Shown piece by piece: positions 40,126 through 47,901 of a stretch of DNA of 64,000 nt. Source of the stretch: Lentisphaerae bacterium GWF2_49_21 (GTDB lineage: Bacteria > Verrucomicrobiota > Lentisphaeria > Victivallales > GWF2-50-93); assembly GCA_001804805.1 (NCBI GenBank), contig MHBH01000077.1, positions 1 through 64,000 of the forward strand, given 5' to 3'. The notes under the pieces were generated by a model, which had not been told where the DNA came from, ran no database searches, and worked only from the letters and a program-made list of their open reading frames with translations. Positions within the stretch are counted from its first letter, which is position 1; every line of letters starts with the position of its first letter. A program made the position numbers and the translations under genes.

Positions 40126-41736
40126 ATGAAAGTTAAAAATATTTTGAACGTATGGGGAGCTGGACAGCTCCTCGCTTTTTCGGGAGTCGACGGCAAGACC
40201 GACTACAATGATGGACTCCTGATGAGAACGTCGGCAGGTTCATCCGGACTTGATATAAAATTGCCCGGTGCAGGGAAAATAAAATTCACAGGAAAGCCTT
40301 CCGACATTGTCCTCGCCGGAGATTTCTTCATCTTCAATTCTGGGAAAGTGAAAGGAGCCTTCATCGATGCACACCACTTCCTGATTGAAGGCGACTGCAC
40401 GATAGATCATACGGACAATAGCACGATCAGCTTGAGGATAGGCAATAAGGCTCTCCTCGGAACAAATAAGTTCTTCAATCCCGCGCTGATAGGCAAGGAC
40501 ATTGACAGCCTGATATCAGCGCGAGCAAAATGGATCAGAAGTATTTCAATCCCTAAGGAAATATCTGGCAAGAGAAAAAGAACTCTCTTCAAGGCTTTTT
40601 CGCAGATGAAGACGCAGGTCTACAGTCCGGAAGGAGTCATCAGGCACTACTGGACTACACCCGACCGCTGGCCGCACAGGCAGATGTGGCTCTGGGACAG
40701 TGTATTCCACGCCATCGGATTCCGTCATTTTGACATAAGGCTCGCACGTGAGGCGATACTCGCCATTTTCGATACTCAGAAAAAGGATGGGATGATATGC
40801 CATATGATGAATCCGTCTTCATCCTCCAACGTTACCCAGCCGCCGGTAATCGCACTCGGAGTGAAGCTTCTAAATGATTCACATCCATCGCCCAAGTGGA
40901 TAAAATCCCTTTATCCGAAGTTGAAGAAGTATATCGAATGGGATCTGGCGAACCGCGATACCGACGGAGCCGGCCTCTGCGAATGGTTCATCGAGGGCAA
41001 TGTGAACTGCAGGTGTGGTGAAAGTGGAATGGACAATTCTTCGCGCTTCGACTGCGCAGCGCCGCTCGACGCCACCGACTTCAACGCGTATCTCGCCATG
41101 GAGTGCGAGATCCTTGCGGAATTCGCAAAAATCTGTGGTAAAGGAAAAGATGTCGGGCTCTGGAAGAAAAGGCATGCCAATATCTGCAGGCTTATCAATG
41201 AGCGGCTCTGGTCCGAAAAGAAGGGATTCTATTTTGATTATAATCTGAATGACAAGAAGCTGTCGGACATCTACGCGGTGTCAGGATTCATGCCTTTGAT
41301 CTGTGGTGCGGCTTCGAAACAGCAGGCGGAGAAGCTTGTGGCGCACATGAGGAATCCCAGGACATTTGGAACTCCGTTCAGAATCCCGAGCGTCGCGAAA
41401 TGCAACGGAAAGGAATATTCGAAGGACATGTGGCGCGGTCCGACATGGATCTCCACGAACTGGCTTATAATCCTCGGCCTGAAAAGATACGGTTACATTG
41501 CCGAAGCAAAACGGCTCGCGGACGAGACGATGAAGGAAATCGAGGATCAATATATGAAGTATGGAACATTCTTCGAGTTCTATGACGACCGCAAGAAAGT
41601 CGATCCGCCGAAGCTCCTCCGCAAAGGGCAGAACGCCCCGGAGAAAAGCCCCTATCACCAGGTGATAATGGACTACGGCTGGACCGCCACGCTGTATGTC
41701 GATCTTGCTTTCAAAGGACTGCTGGGTTCGAAATAA
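40126..41736 (+). CDS. Six-hairpin glycoside hydrolase, GH63 / MGH1-like
   Basis: A 536-residue protein. After an N-terminal beta-rich region (about 1-130), it has an (alpha/alpha)6 toroid with MWLWDSVFHAIGFRHFD (candidate catalytic Asp191), DGMICHMMNP, the substrate-site WRGPTWISTNWLI and a C-terminal SPYHQVIMDYGWTATLYV. This layout is typical of MGH1-type enzymes (GH63, mannosylglycerate hydrolase and relatives). No signal peptide is seen, so it likely acts on oligosaccharides in the cytoplasm. I prefer ATG 40126, which has GAAGGG before it, over ATG 40114. It opens the sugar-utilisation part of the window. Linkage specificity cannot be read from sequence. Confidence 0.82.
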   Translation: MKVKNILNVWGAGQLLAFSGVDGKTDYNDGLLMRTSAGSSGLDIKLPGAGKIKFTGKPSDIVLAGDFFIFNSGKVKGAFIDAHHFLIEGDCTIDHTDNSTISLRIGNKALLGTNKFFNPALIGKDIDSLISARAKWIRSISIPKEISGKRKRTLFKAFSQMKTQVYSPEGVIRHYWTTPDRWPHRQMWLWDSVFHAIGFRHFDIRLAREAILAIFDTQKKDGMICHMMNPSSSSNVTQPPVIALGVKLLNDSHPSPKWIKSLYPKLKKYIEWDLANRDTDGAGLCEWFIEGNVNCRCGESGMDNSSRFDCAAPLDATDFNAYLAMECEILAEFAKICGKGKDVGLWKKRHANICRLINERLWSEKKGFYFDYNLNDKKLSDIYAVSGFMPLICGAASKQQAEKLVAHMRNPRTFGTPFRIPSVAKCNGKEYSKDMWRGPTWISTNWLIILGLKRYGYIAEAKRLADETMKEIEDQYMKYGTFFEFYDDRKKVDPPKLLRKGQNAPEKSPYHQVIMDYGWTATLYVDLAFKGLLGSK

Positions 41737-41791
41737 AGTTTTTCTGACTTAATCAAGAGATAATTTCCAATTATCCCGGAGGAAATTGCTA

Positions 41792-42034
41792 ATGACATCC
41801 AAGGAAAGAATGGAGCTGTCGATGAGTGGTGGGAAACCCGACAGGGTTCCTGTGATGTGCCAGCTTTCCCTCGGCCACATCTACAAGCATGCCGAAATCA
41901 CTCCCGATGAATACTGGTACTCTTCCGAGGGTCTCGCAGAAGGCTATATCCTGAGTTCGGCGTGTTCCGTCTCGCCGGTCGTCCCTCCGGAGAACATTGA
42001 GATCCTGTATGAAGCGGTTGAAAATAAATATTAA
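41792..42034 (+). pseudogene. Internally deleted uroporphyrinogen decarboxylase-like protein remnant
   Basis: An 80-residue frame whose first 50 residues (MTSKERMELSMSGGKPDRVP, then MCQLSLGHIYKH) match the N-terminus of URO-D-family proteins. Its last 30 (ILSSACSVSPVVPPENIEIL to the end) match their C-terminus. The roughly 260-300 residues in between, including the barrel core, are missing, although the frame is preserved. The family is normally about 340-380 residues. GGAGG precedes ATG 41792. It stands 55 bp behind the GH63-like gene. Some URO-D-like proteins act in methyl transfer rather than haem synthesis. The remnant can hardly fold as an enzyme. Confidence 0.78.
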
Positions 42035-42300
42035 AACAGCAATAATTTAAGCGTTACTCATTAGCCAAATGCTACTTCGGTTTATCTTTACGCATGAAAT
42101 GCGTTGAATAACATAGCCTATGGTTTCAACCATAGGTATAGAATCCGTAAAAAATGATTCGCCCTGAAGGGGCGAAATATATTCCGTCCCTACAGGACGT
42201 ATCATATTTCATATATGTCCTGTGGTTGAAACCACAGGCTATATTATTCCATCCTTTCAGGATTCGCAGGAATGTTACATATACGCCATTAATGAGCAAT
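42035..42300. repeat. Gene-free gap of nested hairpins
   Basis: Six hairpins follow one another: ACGCATGAAATGCGT (42090-42105), CCTATGGTT-TC-AACCATAGG (42117-42136), TCGCCCTGAAGGGGCGA (42159-42175), CGTCCCTACAGGACG (42185-42199), CCTGTGGTT-GA-AACCACAGG (42219-42238) and ATCCTTTCAGGAT. Hairpins two and five are diverged copies of each other, and a fragment of the same word lies at 44497-44513. I see no gene. With the leader repeat that follows, the whole gap to 42466 is 432 bp. Confidence 0.7.
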
Positions 42301-42315
42301 GTCTTAAGTTAACGG

Positions 42316-42462
42316 CATTGGGCTGGAACCTTGACTTCAAGACCTCTTATGGTCTATTTTAACCGTATATGGTGACAGGCTTGAGGCTAAATACGGGACG
42401 GGGCTTATAAAATTGTATTTTCGCCCCCTTGCTTATGGGGAATCCCATAATAAGAAGTTAGA
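42316..42462 (+). repeat. Duplicated leader sequence, copy 1
   Basis: About 145 bp upstream of the small membrane-protein gene are repeated at 44806-44990 upstream of a different small gene. Shared blocks include CTGGAACCTTGA, TCTATTTTAA, CAGGCTTGAGGCTAAAT, GGGGCTTA and GGGGAATC-CATAATAAGAAGTTA. The second copy has about 35 extra bases in the middle. A C/G hairpin (CCCCCTTGCTTATGGGG) lies just before the gene. The genes downstream are unrelated, so only the leader was copied. Confidence 0.75.
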
Positions 42463-42466
42463 AAAA

Positions 42467-42811
42467 ATGATTTTTGCACAAATAAAATTACATGAGCTCT
42501 ACTATAGGATTGTTGTTCTTGGAGAACCGTACGAGAAAGCAACTCCTAAAGAAATAAAATATTGGATGTCGTTTTTATGCTCAATGTGCGTATATACATT
42601 GACAGCCTTCCATTTTTCTGATGTTTTAGAAAAATATCTCGACAAGCTTGATAAAATTAATTTATATCTGCCTGCGATTCCAGCTTTATTATTCATAGGG
42701 ATTGTTTTAGTTTTATTCTATCTCATTAACCACCGGATCTTACTTGTGATAGGACCATTGCTATTTATTATAACCATAATAGAAATAATAATAAGAAGCA
42801 TAAACATCTAA
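42467..42811 (+). CDS. AT-rich small membrane protein of unknown function
   Basis: A 114-residue protein with three transmembrane helices (YWMSFLCSMCVYTLTAFHF, then IPALLFIGIVLVLFYL and ILLVIGPLLFIITIIEIII). Short charged linkers separate them. I start at ATG 42467, the position that corresponds to the start of the gene behind the second leader copy; the frame is open to 42413. It is very AT-rich. There is no domain I recognise. It is preceded by the duplicated leader and lies far from any co-oriented gene, which suggests an acquired single-gene unit. Confidence 0.55.
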   Translation: MIFAQIKLHELYYRIVVLGEPYEKATPKEIKYWMSFLCSMCVYTLTAFHFSDVLEKYLDKLDKINLYLPAIPALLFIGIVLVLFYLINHRILLVIGPLLFIITIIEIIIRSINI

Positions 42812-42968
42812 CAAGATTTGGGTCTGGCAAATCAAATATCTTTAAGTGGAAATCCTTATATGATTATGCTCTCGAACATATAACTAACAACAGGATTTTC
42901 AAAGCTCATTGATTCCCTTATTGATGATTCGCATCGCGAATCATTTGGACTGCGGTTGCGAAGTGAAA

Positions 42969-43011
42969 CGGCCTGTCGCGCCGTAGCATCTTAGCGATGG
43001 AGGATTGAATG
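42969..43011. repeat. Fragment of the hairpin-modular repeat
   Basis: GGCCTGTCGCGCCGTAGCATCTTAGCGATGGAGGATTGAATG matches in scattered form the central part of copies 1-3 (CCTGTCCTCCGTAGC...TTAGCGAAGGAGGATTAATG). It is a degraded partial copy that ends at the stop codon of the convergent ATPase gene. The rest of this 200 bp gap holds nothing else recognisable. Confidence 0.55.
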
Positions 43012-43012
43012 T

Positions 43013-44383
43013 TTAAAAATCCAGCAGCCACAAAGGCAGCGGGATGACAGGATGCTTTTCAATTTCAGCGACAGTCTTCTGCTTTGAAAGGATGACGCCT
43101 TTAGGATATTTCAGCAGCTGTCCAAGCTCGGAGCTTCTGATCTGATTTGTCCATTTGACCTCGGCCTGGCAAACTTTCCTGTCCTTTATGTAGGCCAGAT
43201 CAACTTCCTTTTCAGCTTTGATGTAGAAAGATCTGTACTTGCGACGGCAGAGGGCGATGGCTATTCCTTCAGCCAAAAATCCCGCTTTTTCGTTGTCGGC
43301 GACAAAGGGGAGGACGGATTCCTCATAAGGTTGTCTGACCGGTTCAAGCCATGCCCTTACGCTGTGCATGATGAACGGATCCGTGAAAAATACTTTTCTT
43401 GCCTTTTTAGGAGCCGCGCAGAGCTTATGCTCAATGATTGCATGATTTACGAAAAGCACCTCCATGTCGCACAGGAGATCGATGTAGTCCGAAACCGTGG
43501 CATGATGATCAATGCTCGTCATGGAGGCAATTGAATGCCAGGTGGTCTGGCTGCCGTATTGTCTTACCAGCGCGGACAATATTTCATGGAGGAGATTTTC
43601 CTTCTTGCCCCTCTTGAGCATATCACCTCTTATCCAGTCAGAGTATGTGGAGAAGGTTGCGGGCTTTATCCTGCCATTCGAAGCGATATCGTTTATCGCT
43701 GTCATGTATCCGCCATGGATCATATAGTTCTCGAATTCAGAGAAGAGGATATCCATCTTTTTAATGTTGATATCATGGAGCCGGGCAAGCGATACCAGCT
43801 CAGGCGTAGAAAAGATTTTCTTCACGGCGAGAGTTTCCCTGAACGAAAGCGGGTGGAGAAGGAATTCCGGAGAATCCGCGACGCCATGCCGTCCGGGAAA
43901 GCGCTTCCTCGCCTCCTTTATGAAACTCAAGTCAGATCCTGTGAGTACGACAACAGCCTTGCTGATGATACCGCTGTCAGCAAGGTATTTGACGCCCTTG
44001 TCCCAGTCTTTTATGTATGTGACCTCGTCGATGAGCAGGTAAGACATCTGAGATTTTTTCCTGTCCTCGGAAAACTGTCCTGCAATCCTCACAAGCTGGT
44101 GATGATCATTGATCAGTTCCCCTGTGACATACCAGATGTCTGAAGGATTCTTCCCCTCCTCAAGAAGCTTCAGCATCCATTGCTTCAAAAGGGTGGTCTT
44201 GCCAACCTGTCTGCCTCCTCCTACCGTGTAAACTCCCGGAATGTCGGATGGGATTTCGTCAATAAGATCGCTCCTATGGACAAAAGGGCAGGACGCAAGC
44301 TTCCTCAACTGAGGATCGCTCTTCCTGAAAAGCTCAATGCTTTCATGATGAAGATTGTTTGGTGCAAATACAGTATCATCCAT
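43013..44383 (-). CDS. DUF4143/AAA_14-type ATPase with a restriction-fold-like C-terminus
   Basis: A 456-residue protein with Walker A GGGRQVGKTT at residues 55-64, Walker B SYLLIDEVTYI near 115-125 and a sensor segment VVVLTGSDLSF. The C-terminal part has SFYIKAEKEVDLAYIKDRKV and CQAEVKWTNQIRSSEL, the E-x-D...Q/E-x-K pattern of a PD-(D/E)xK nuclease-like fold. This is the common arrangement of DUF4143 ATPases, which are frequent in mobile or selfish contexts and have no settled function. AAGGGAAA precedes the ATG. A perfect 34 bp palindrome lies 40 bases upstream of the start. Confidence 0.85.
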   Translation of the reverse strand: MDDTVFAPNNLHHESIELFRKSDPQLRKLASCPFVHRSDLIDEIPSDIPGVYTVGGGRQVGKTTLLKQWMLKLLEEGKNPSDIWYVTGELINDHHQLVRIAGQFSEDRKKSQMSYLLIDEVTYIKDWDKGVKYLADSGIISKAVVVLTGSDLSFIKEARKRFPGRHGVADSPEFLLHPLSFRETLAVKKIFSTPELVSLARLHDINIKKMDILFSEFENYMIHGGYMTAINDIASNGRIKPATFSTYSDWIRGDMLKRGKKENLLHEILSALVRQYGSQTTWHSIASMTSIDHHATVSDYIDLLCDMEVLFVNHAIIEHKLCAAPKKARKVFFTDPFIMHSVRAWLEPVRQPYEESVLPFVADNEKAGFLAEGIAIALCRRKYRSFYIKAEKEVDLAYIKDRKVCQAEVKWTNQIRSSELGQLLKYPKGVILSKQKTVAEIEKHPVIPLPLWLLDF

Positions 44384-44422
44384 TGCATTTCCCTTGTGTT
44401 ATGAATATAAAATAGCATTCCT

Positions 44423-44456
44423 CCAAATTTGGTCAATGGCCATTGACCAAATTTGG
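44423..44456. promoter_or_regulatory. Perfect 34 bp palindrome, candidate operator of the ATPase gene
   Basis: CCAAATTTGGTCAATGG is followed at once by its exact reverse complement, with no loop. Each half itself contains the palindrome CCAAATTTGG. It is centred about 56 bases upstream of the ATPase start codon, where a promoter would be. A site for a dimeric or tetrameric repressor, perhaps the ATPase's own product or a partner, is plausible. Confidence 0.65.
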
Positions 44457-44805
44457 TCATAAAAGATATTTAGCCTCATTTATCTGGCTATATCACCTAT
44501 GGTTTCAACCCTACTATACGCATTTTGGCCATACTGAAAGTTGGCCTATTGCCGCTACGAAAAATTATACCAAATGTTTTTGTCGATGTTTTTAAAGTAG
44601 CTTGCGATCTTTCACCCCGTCGGATGACCCGGGGCCGAGCGCAAGAAACAGGTTGCATGCGACATCCTGGAGCATGAAATAAGATTTGGAATTGCCTATT
44701 GCGCTCCGCCGTCGCTCAAAGAGCTATGTCGGACACGGCAGGGATGTCGCAAGCTACTCCATGCGTAAAGATAGAACAATCTAAACCTCATATTTTTAAG
44801 ATGGC

Positions 44806-44990
44806 GCGCTTAAGGTCTGGAACCTTGAATTCAGGCCCTCTTGTGGTCTATTTTAAACTGCATAGGCTGTTTCACACTAAGTCTTATATACATATGGTGC
44901 CAGGCTTGAGGCTAAATCCGATGCGGGGCTTACATAATTATCATTTCATCCCCCTGCTTACGGGGAATCACATAATAAGAAGTTATAGGG
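44806..44990 (+). repeat. Duplicated leader sequence, copy 2
   Basis: The partner of 42316-42462, with about 35 extra bases (TAGGCTGTTTCACACTAAGT region) in the middle. It ends with GGGGAATCACATAATAAGAAGTTATA directly before the AGGGAGGAG ribosome-binding site of the next gene. A hairpin CCCC-CTGCTTA-CGGGG near 44950-44967 is conserved in both copies. Confidence 0.75.
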
Positions 44991-44998
44991 AGGAGAAA

Positions 44999-45307
44999 AT
45001 GAAAAAGATATTATTAATTCTAATCTTGTCAGGTTTGGTAGGAGTCAGTTTATGCTATGCAAAAAGAAATGCGTGGAAAAATACTGAAATTCCCCCGGTT
45101 AGATTGGAAGAAGCCATAAAAATTGCAAAGGGCGCCATTCCCATGAGAGAACATATTGATTATTACTGTATTAACGCATCTCTTGCGAAAACATTTTCAG
45201 AAGCTGATTGGGAATTGCATTTTTCGTCAGAGCAAGGCAAAGAAATTTGGGTCAGTGTAAGCTCAGACAAACAAGCCCGTATTTCTGAAGATGGTTTTAA
45301 ATATTAA
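44999..45307 (+). CDS. Small exported PepSY-like protein, AT-rich
   Basis: A 102-residue protein with a signal peptide (KKILLILILSGLVGVSLCYA). A single small domain follows (RLEEAIKIAKGAI, then WELHFSSEQGKEIWVSVSSD) that resembles PepSY-like domains, which bind or inhibit partners in the periplasm. AGGGAGGAG precedes the ATG, a strong ribosome-binding site. It is AT-rich and follows the duplicated leader. It is monocistronic. The PepSY link is by pattern only. Confidence 0.65.
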   Translation: MKKILLILILSGLVGVSLCYAKRNAWKNTEIPPVRLEEAIKIAKGAIPMREHIDYYCINASLAKTFSEADWELHFSSEQGKEIWVSVSSDKQARISEDGFKY

Positions 45308-45553
45308 GAAACCTATAACAATAATGCTTATCCTAACCTCGCATCCGCTCGGTAGGAGACCATAGTCGTTAATTTCACTCAGCGTGGAATCCAATCTTCT
45401 TCTTGGGCGGTGGGGGTTGCGGTTTTGCAGTCGACCCTTTCAGGAGTTTCCTTAGCGTCTTCATTATTAATCTTGCATATTTCCTTACAATCCTGCTTGA
45501 CACATTGTGCAACTGTTGCATATTATTGGCATAACAGTTGTAATAACACCTGA

Positions 45554-47713
45554 ATGGAACAGGAAATGAACAGGAATATTGAAATAATGCTGCATCCGGA
45601 CGCCCTGTACGACCAGCCATACCAAAAGTCGGCTCTGGATGTCTCCCAGTTTTCAAGACTATCTTTTGATTCCGGATTCAAAACCAGCCAAATGCCCAAC
45701 GGCATCGAGATCCGTACGACATCAGCCAGAATCAGAATAAGCTCCCCTGCCGACGGCATCCTTAGAATCCAGGCTGTCCCGGAAAACAAGGAAATCCCGG
45801 TACCGGTCACTGAAGAACTCGGACTCGTAGAAGTCCCATCACGAAAATCTGGTTTCAAATGTAAAAAGTCCGGCAGAAAAATAGAATTCGGAACTTCAAA
45901 GATGTCAGGATCCCTCGACACTGCAACTGGAAACCTTGAAATCTCCGATGCAAACGGGAAGCAGCTTCTGAAAAGCCTTGATGGCGGACTCCGCTTCAGC
46001 AAGGTTCCTGCTGAATACTCGGGCTACAGGCAGATGGCGTCATTCTCGCTCGAGGATGAAAAGATCTTTGGGTTCGGCGGACGCATCATGCCGCCCTGCC
46101 GGAACGGAACATCGGTGGACATATTCACGATGAAGGTCGGGATCGTGTCAGGCGACTACGGCGGATGTCCTGTTCCTTTCTACATCAGCTCGAAAGGATA
46201 CGGATTCTTCCTGAACAATCCCTGGCCGCATGTTTATTTCGACATGGGGAAGACGGATCCGCGCAAATGGTTCTATCACGCTCCGGGAGGGGACTGTGAC
46301 ATCTTCATCTTTGCCGGCCCTTCATTCCGTGAGATCATTGGACGCTACACCATGCTAACTGGCCGTCCTCCATCCCCTGAGAAATGGTGGTTCGGATTCT
46401 GGTGTTCGAGTCTGACATTCAAAACCGCAGCCGAAGTGATCGAGAATGCGGAAAGATTGCGCAAGGAGAAATATCCGTGCGAGGCGATCGTCCTCGACGG
46501 ACCATGGCGTGGAGGACCGGACTTCGTGAAGATCTACAGCGAGGGGAAGGATTATATCAGCAGGGATTTCGACTGGCATGCGGGATTCGGCGACGGCGCT
46601 GCCATGATCAGGAAGCTGAAAAAGATGGGATTCAAGACCATCCTGCATGTGAACTCACGCAACTTTGCACCGGACACTGCGGCTGAAGGAGTTTCAAAAG
46701 GGCTTCTGCGCCAGGAAGGAAAGGAGGTCGTAGTGAACGTGGGGAACAGGAAGGCGGAGAAATATTACGAGTCGCTGATGATGCCGCGTATCTCCGAGGG
46801 CTTGGAACTCTGGTGGACGGACCATGCGGACCGTGTAAGCGGAGAACTACGCAAAGGACTTCCTTCGAGAAATCTTTTCGGTGTCCTCTGGAACCGTCTT
46901 GTCTACAATATAATGAAGAAAAGCGGCAGGGACAGGCGTCCGTGCCTCACACGCGGCAGCGGGATTGGGGGGCAGCGCTGCGGGCTTCCCTGGCCCGGTG
47001 ATACACGTGTTGGAGTTGATGCGTTCAAGGATGACATCTGGTTCTGTCTGAACGCGGGGCTTGCGGGATTCGCATATACGAGCGCGGATCTGGCGGGATT
47101 CACGCTGCGCACGGAGAACTACAGCACATATCCTAATGAGAAAGCAAAGCTTACCGAGGCGTTGAACGATGAGAACATCTGCCGTCGTCTCTGCCAGAGC
47201 ATCATCCTGATACCGATCCCAAGAATACACAACAACTGGTCGACTGTCGCAAAATTCCCATGGAGGTGTTCCGCAAAGGCCCGGAAGCTCTACCGCGAAT
47301 CACTCGACTTCAGATATCGCCTCTCCCCATACATCTATCACTGGGCCGTCCACGCTTCGCGCACAGGCGAGCCGATACTGCGTCCGATGGCATACCATCA
47401 TCCGGATGATCCAAGATGCCTGCTTTGCGACGATCAGCTTTTCATAGGGGAGAACATAATTGCCGCACCGATATTTGAAGCGCGCGTGAATTCCAGGAAA
47501 GTCTATCTTCCGAAGGGGAAATGGCATGACTGGTGGACCGGGAAGATTTATGAAGGACCTGTCGAAATAAAGGTTGAAACCCCTCTTTATAAACTCAGCG
47601 GTCTTCCGCTTTTTGTGAAGGACGGATCTGCAATACCGATGCAGAAGAAAGTCCAGCTGCTGGGAGCTAAGGGCAAATGCGAGATTGCAACGAGAAAGTT
47701 TTCCAACAGATAG
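45554..47713 (+). CDS. Glycoside hydrolase family 31 enzyme
   Basis: A 719-residue GH31 protein. An N-terminal beta-sandwich (about 1-240) is followed by the TIM barrel with EKWWFGFWCSSLTFKT, AIVLDGPWRGG, the nucleophile region WWTDHADR (Asp423) and the acid/base region GLPWPGDTRVG (Asp483). C-terminal beta domains follow (PILRPMAYHHPDDPR, KVYLPKGKWHDWW). GH31 enzymes are alpha-glucosidases, alpha-xylosidases, alpha-galactosidases or sulfoquinovosidases; the WTDHADR context is not the common WxDMNE, so I do not assign a substrate. There is no signal peptide, so it is probably cytoplasmic. Confidence 0.9.
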   Translation: MEQEMNRNIEIMLHPDALYDQPYQKSALDVSQFSRLSFDSGFKTSQMPNGIEIRTTSARIRISSPADGILRIQAVPENKEIPVPVTEELGLVEVPSRKSGFKCKKSGRKIEFGTSKMSGSLDTATGNLEISDANGKQLLKSLDGGLRFSKVPAEYSGYRQMASFSLEDEKIFGFGGRIMPPCRNGTSVDIFTMKVGIVSGDYGGCPVPFYISSKGYGFFLNNPWPHVYFDMGKTDPRKWFYHAPGGDCDIFIFAGPSFREIIGRYTMLTGRPPSPEKWWFGFWCSSLTFKTAAEVIENAERLRKEKYPCEAIVLDGPWRGGPDFVKIYSEGKDYISRDFDWHAGFGDGAAMIRKLKKMGFKTILHVNSRNFAPDTAAEGVSKGLLRQEGKEVVVNVGNRKAEKYYESLMMPRISEGLELWWTDHADRVSGELRKGLPSRNLFGVLWNRLVYNIMKKSGRDRRPCLTRGSGIGGQRCGLPWPGDTRVGVDAFKDDIWFCLNAGLAGFAYTSADLAGFTLRTENYSTYPNEKAKLTEALNDENICRRLCQSIILIPIPRIHNNWSTVAKFPWRCSAKARKLYRESLDFRYRLSPYIYHWAVHASRTGEPILRPMAYHHPDDPRCLLCDDQLFIGENIIAAPIFEARVNSRKVYLPKGKWHDWWTGKIYEGPVEIKVETPLYKLSGLPLFVKDGSAIPMQKKVQLLGAKGKCEIATRKFSNR

Positions 47714-47901
47714 GGTAAGCGTTAAGCTGGGTGTTTTTGGGGCTGAATGTCCTTAAAAGTATGTCGGGTTTTAACCCGACGTTTGGTTGGCGGTTTAAAA
47801 ACCGCCCTACTTATGAGGCAAAAAGTTGAGCTTAACGGTAACAGGACAACTGACATCAAAAATGATTTTCACATGAAAGAGCACAGGGGAATAAAATCAG
47901 A
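47714..47901. repeat. Gap with two self-complementary words
   Basis: GTCGGGTTTTAACCCGAC (about 47763-47780) and GGCGGTTTAAAAACCGCC (about 47789-47806) are near-perfect hairpins. A third of the same type, GGCGGGTTAAAACCCACC, lies at 52691-52708. The CTTATGAGGC and CTTATAAGGC words that follow are shared between both sites, so this is another dispersed repeat family. Confidence 0.6.

Larger units (their letters stand above)
44384..44998. other. 615 bp gap: operator-like palindrome, degenerate repeats and duplicated leader copy 2
   Basis: No gene is supported here. Near the left end lies the 34 bp palindrome described separately. At 44497-44513 is a fragment of the CCTATGGTTTCAACC hairpin. At about 44594-44760 a stretch holds imperfect direct repeats of CTTGCGATC/GCATGCGACATCCTGG/GGGATGTCGCAAGC type. 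At 44806-44990 lies the second copy of the leader. An open frame from 44699 runs into the next gene but encodes repeat sequence, so I do not use it. Confidence 0.6.

Noticed and set aside
42300-42835. Integron cassette with attC site around the small membrane gene
   Set aside because: TTAACGGCATTGG and CATCTAACAAG looked suggestive, but no pair of GTTRRRY/RYYYAAC core sites in the right spacing is present and there is no integrase.
44699-45307. Longer version of the PepSY-like gene starting about 300 bases upstream
   Set aside because: The extra part encodes repeat sequence shared with another locus, and the strong ribosome-binding site with signal peptide sits at 44999.
45375-45521. 48-codon minus-strand frame ending in a Pro/Lys-rich tail, upstream of the GH31 gene
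   Set aside because: Start has no ribosome-binding site, no homology I recognise, and the tail is explained by a C-rich run in the plus strand.
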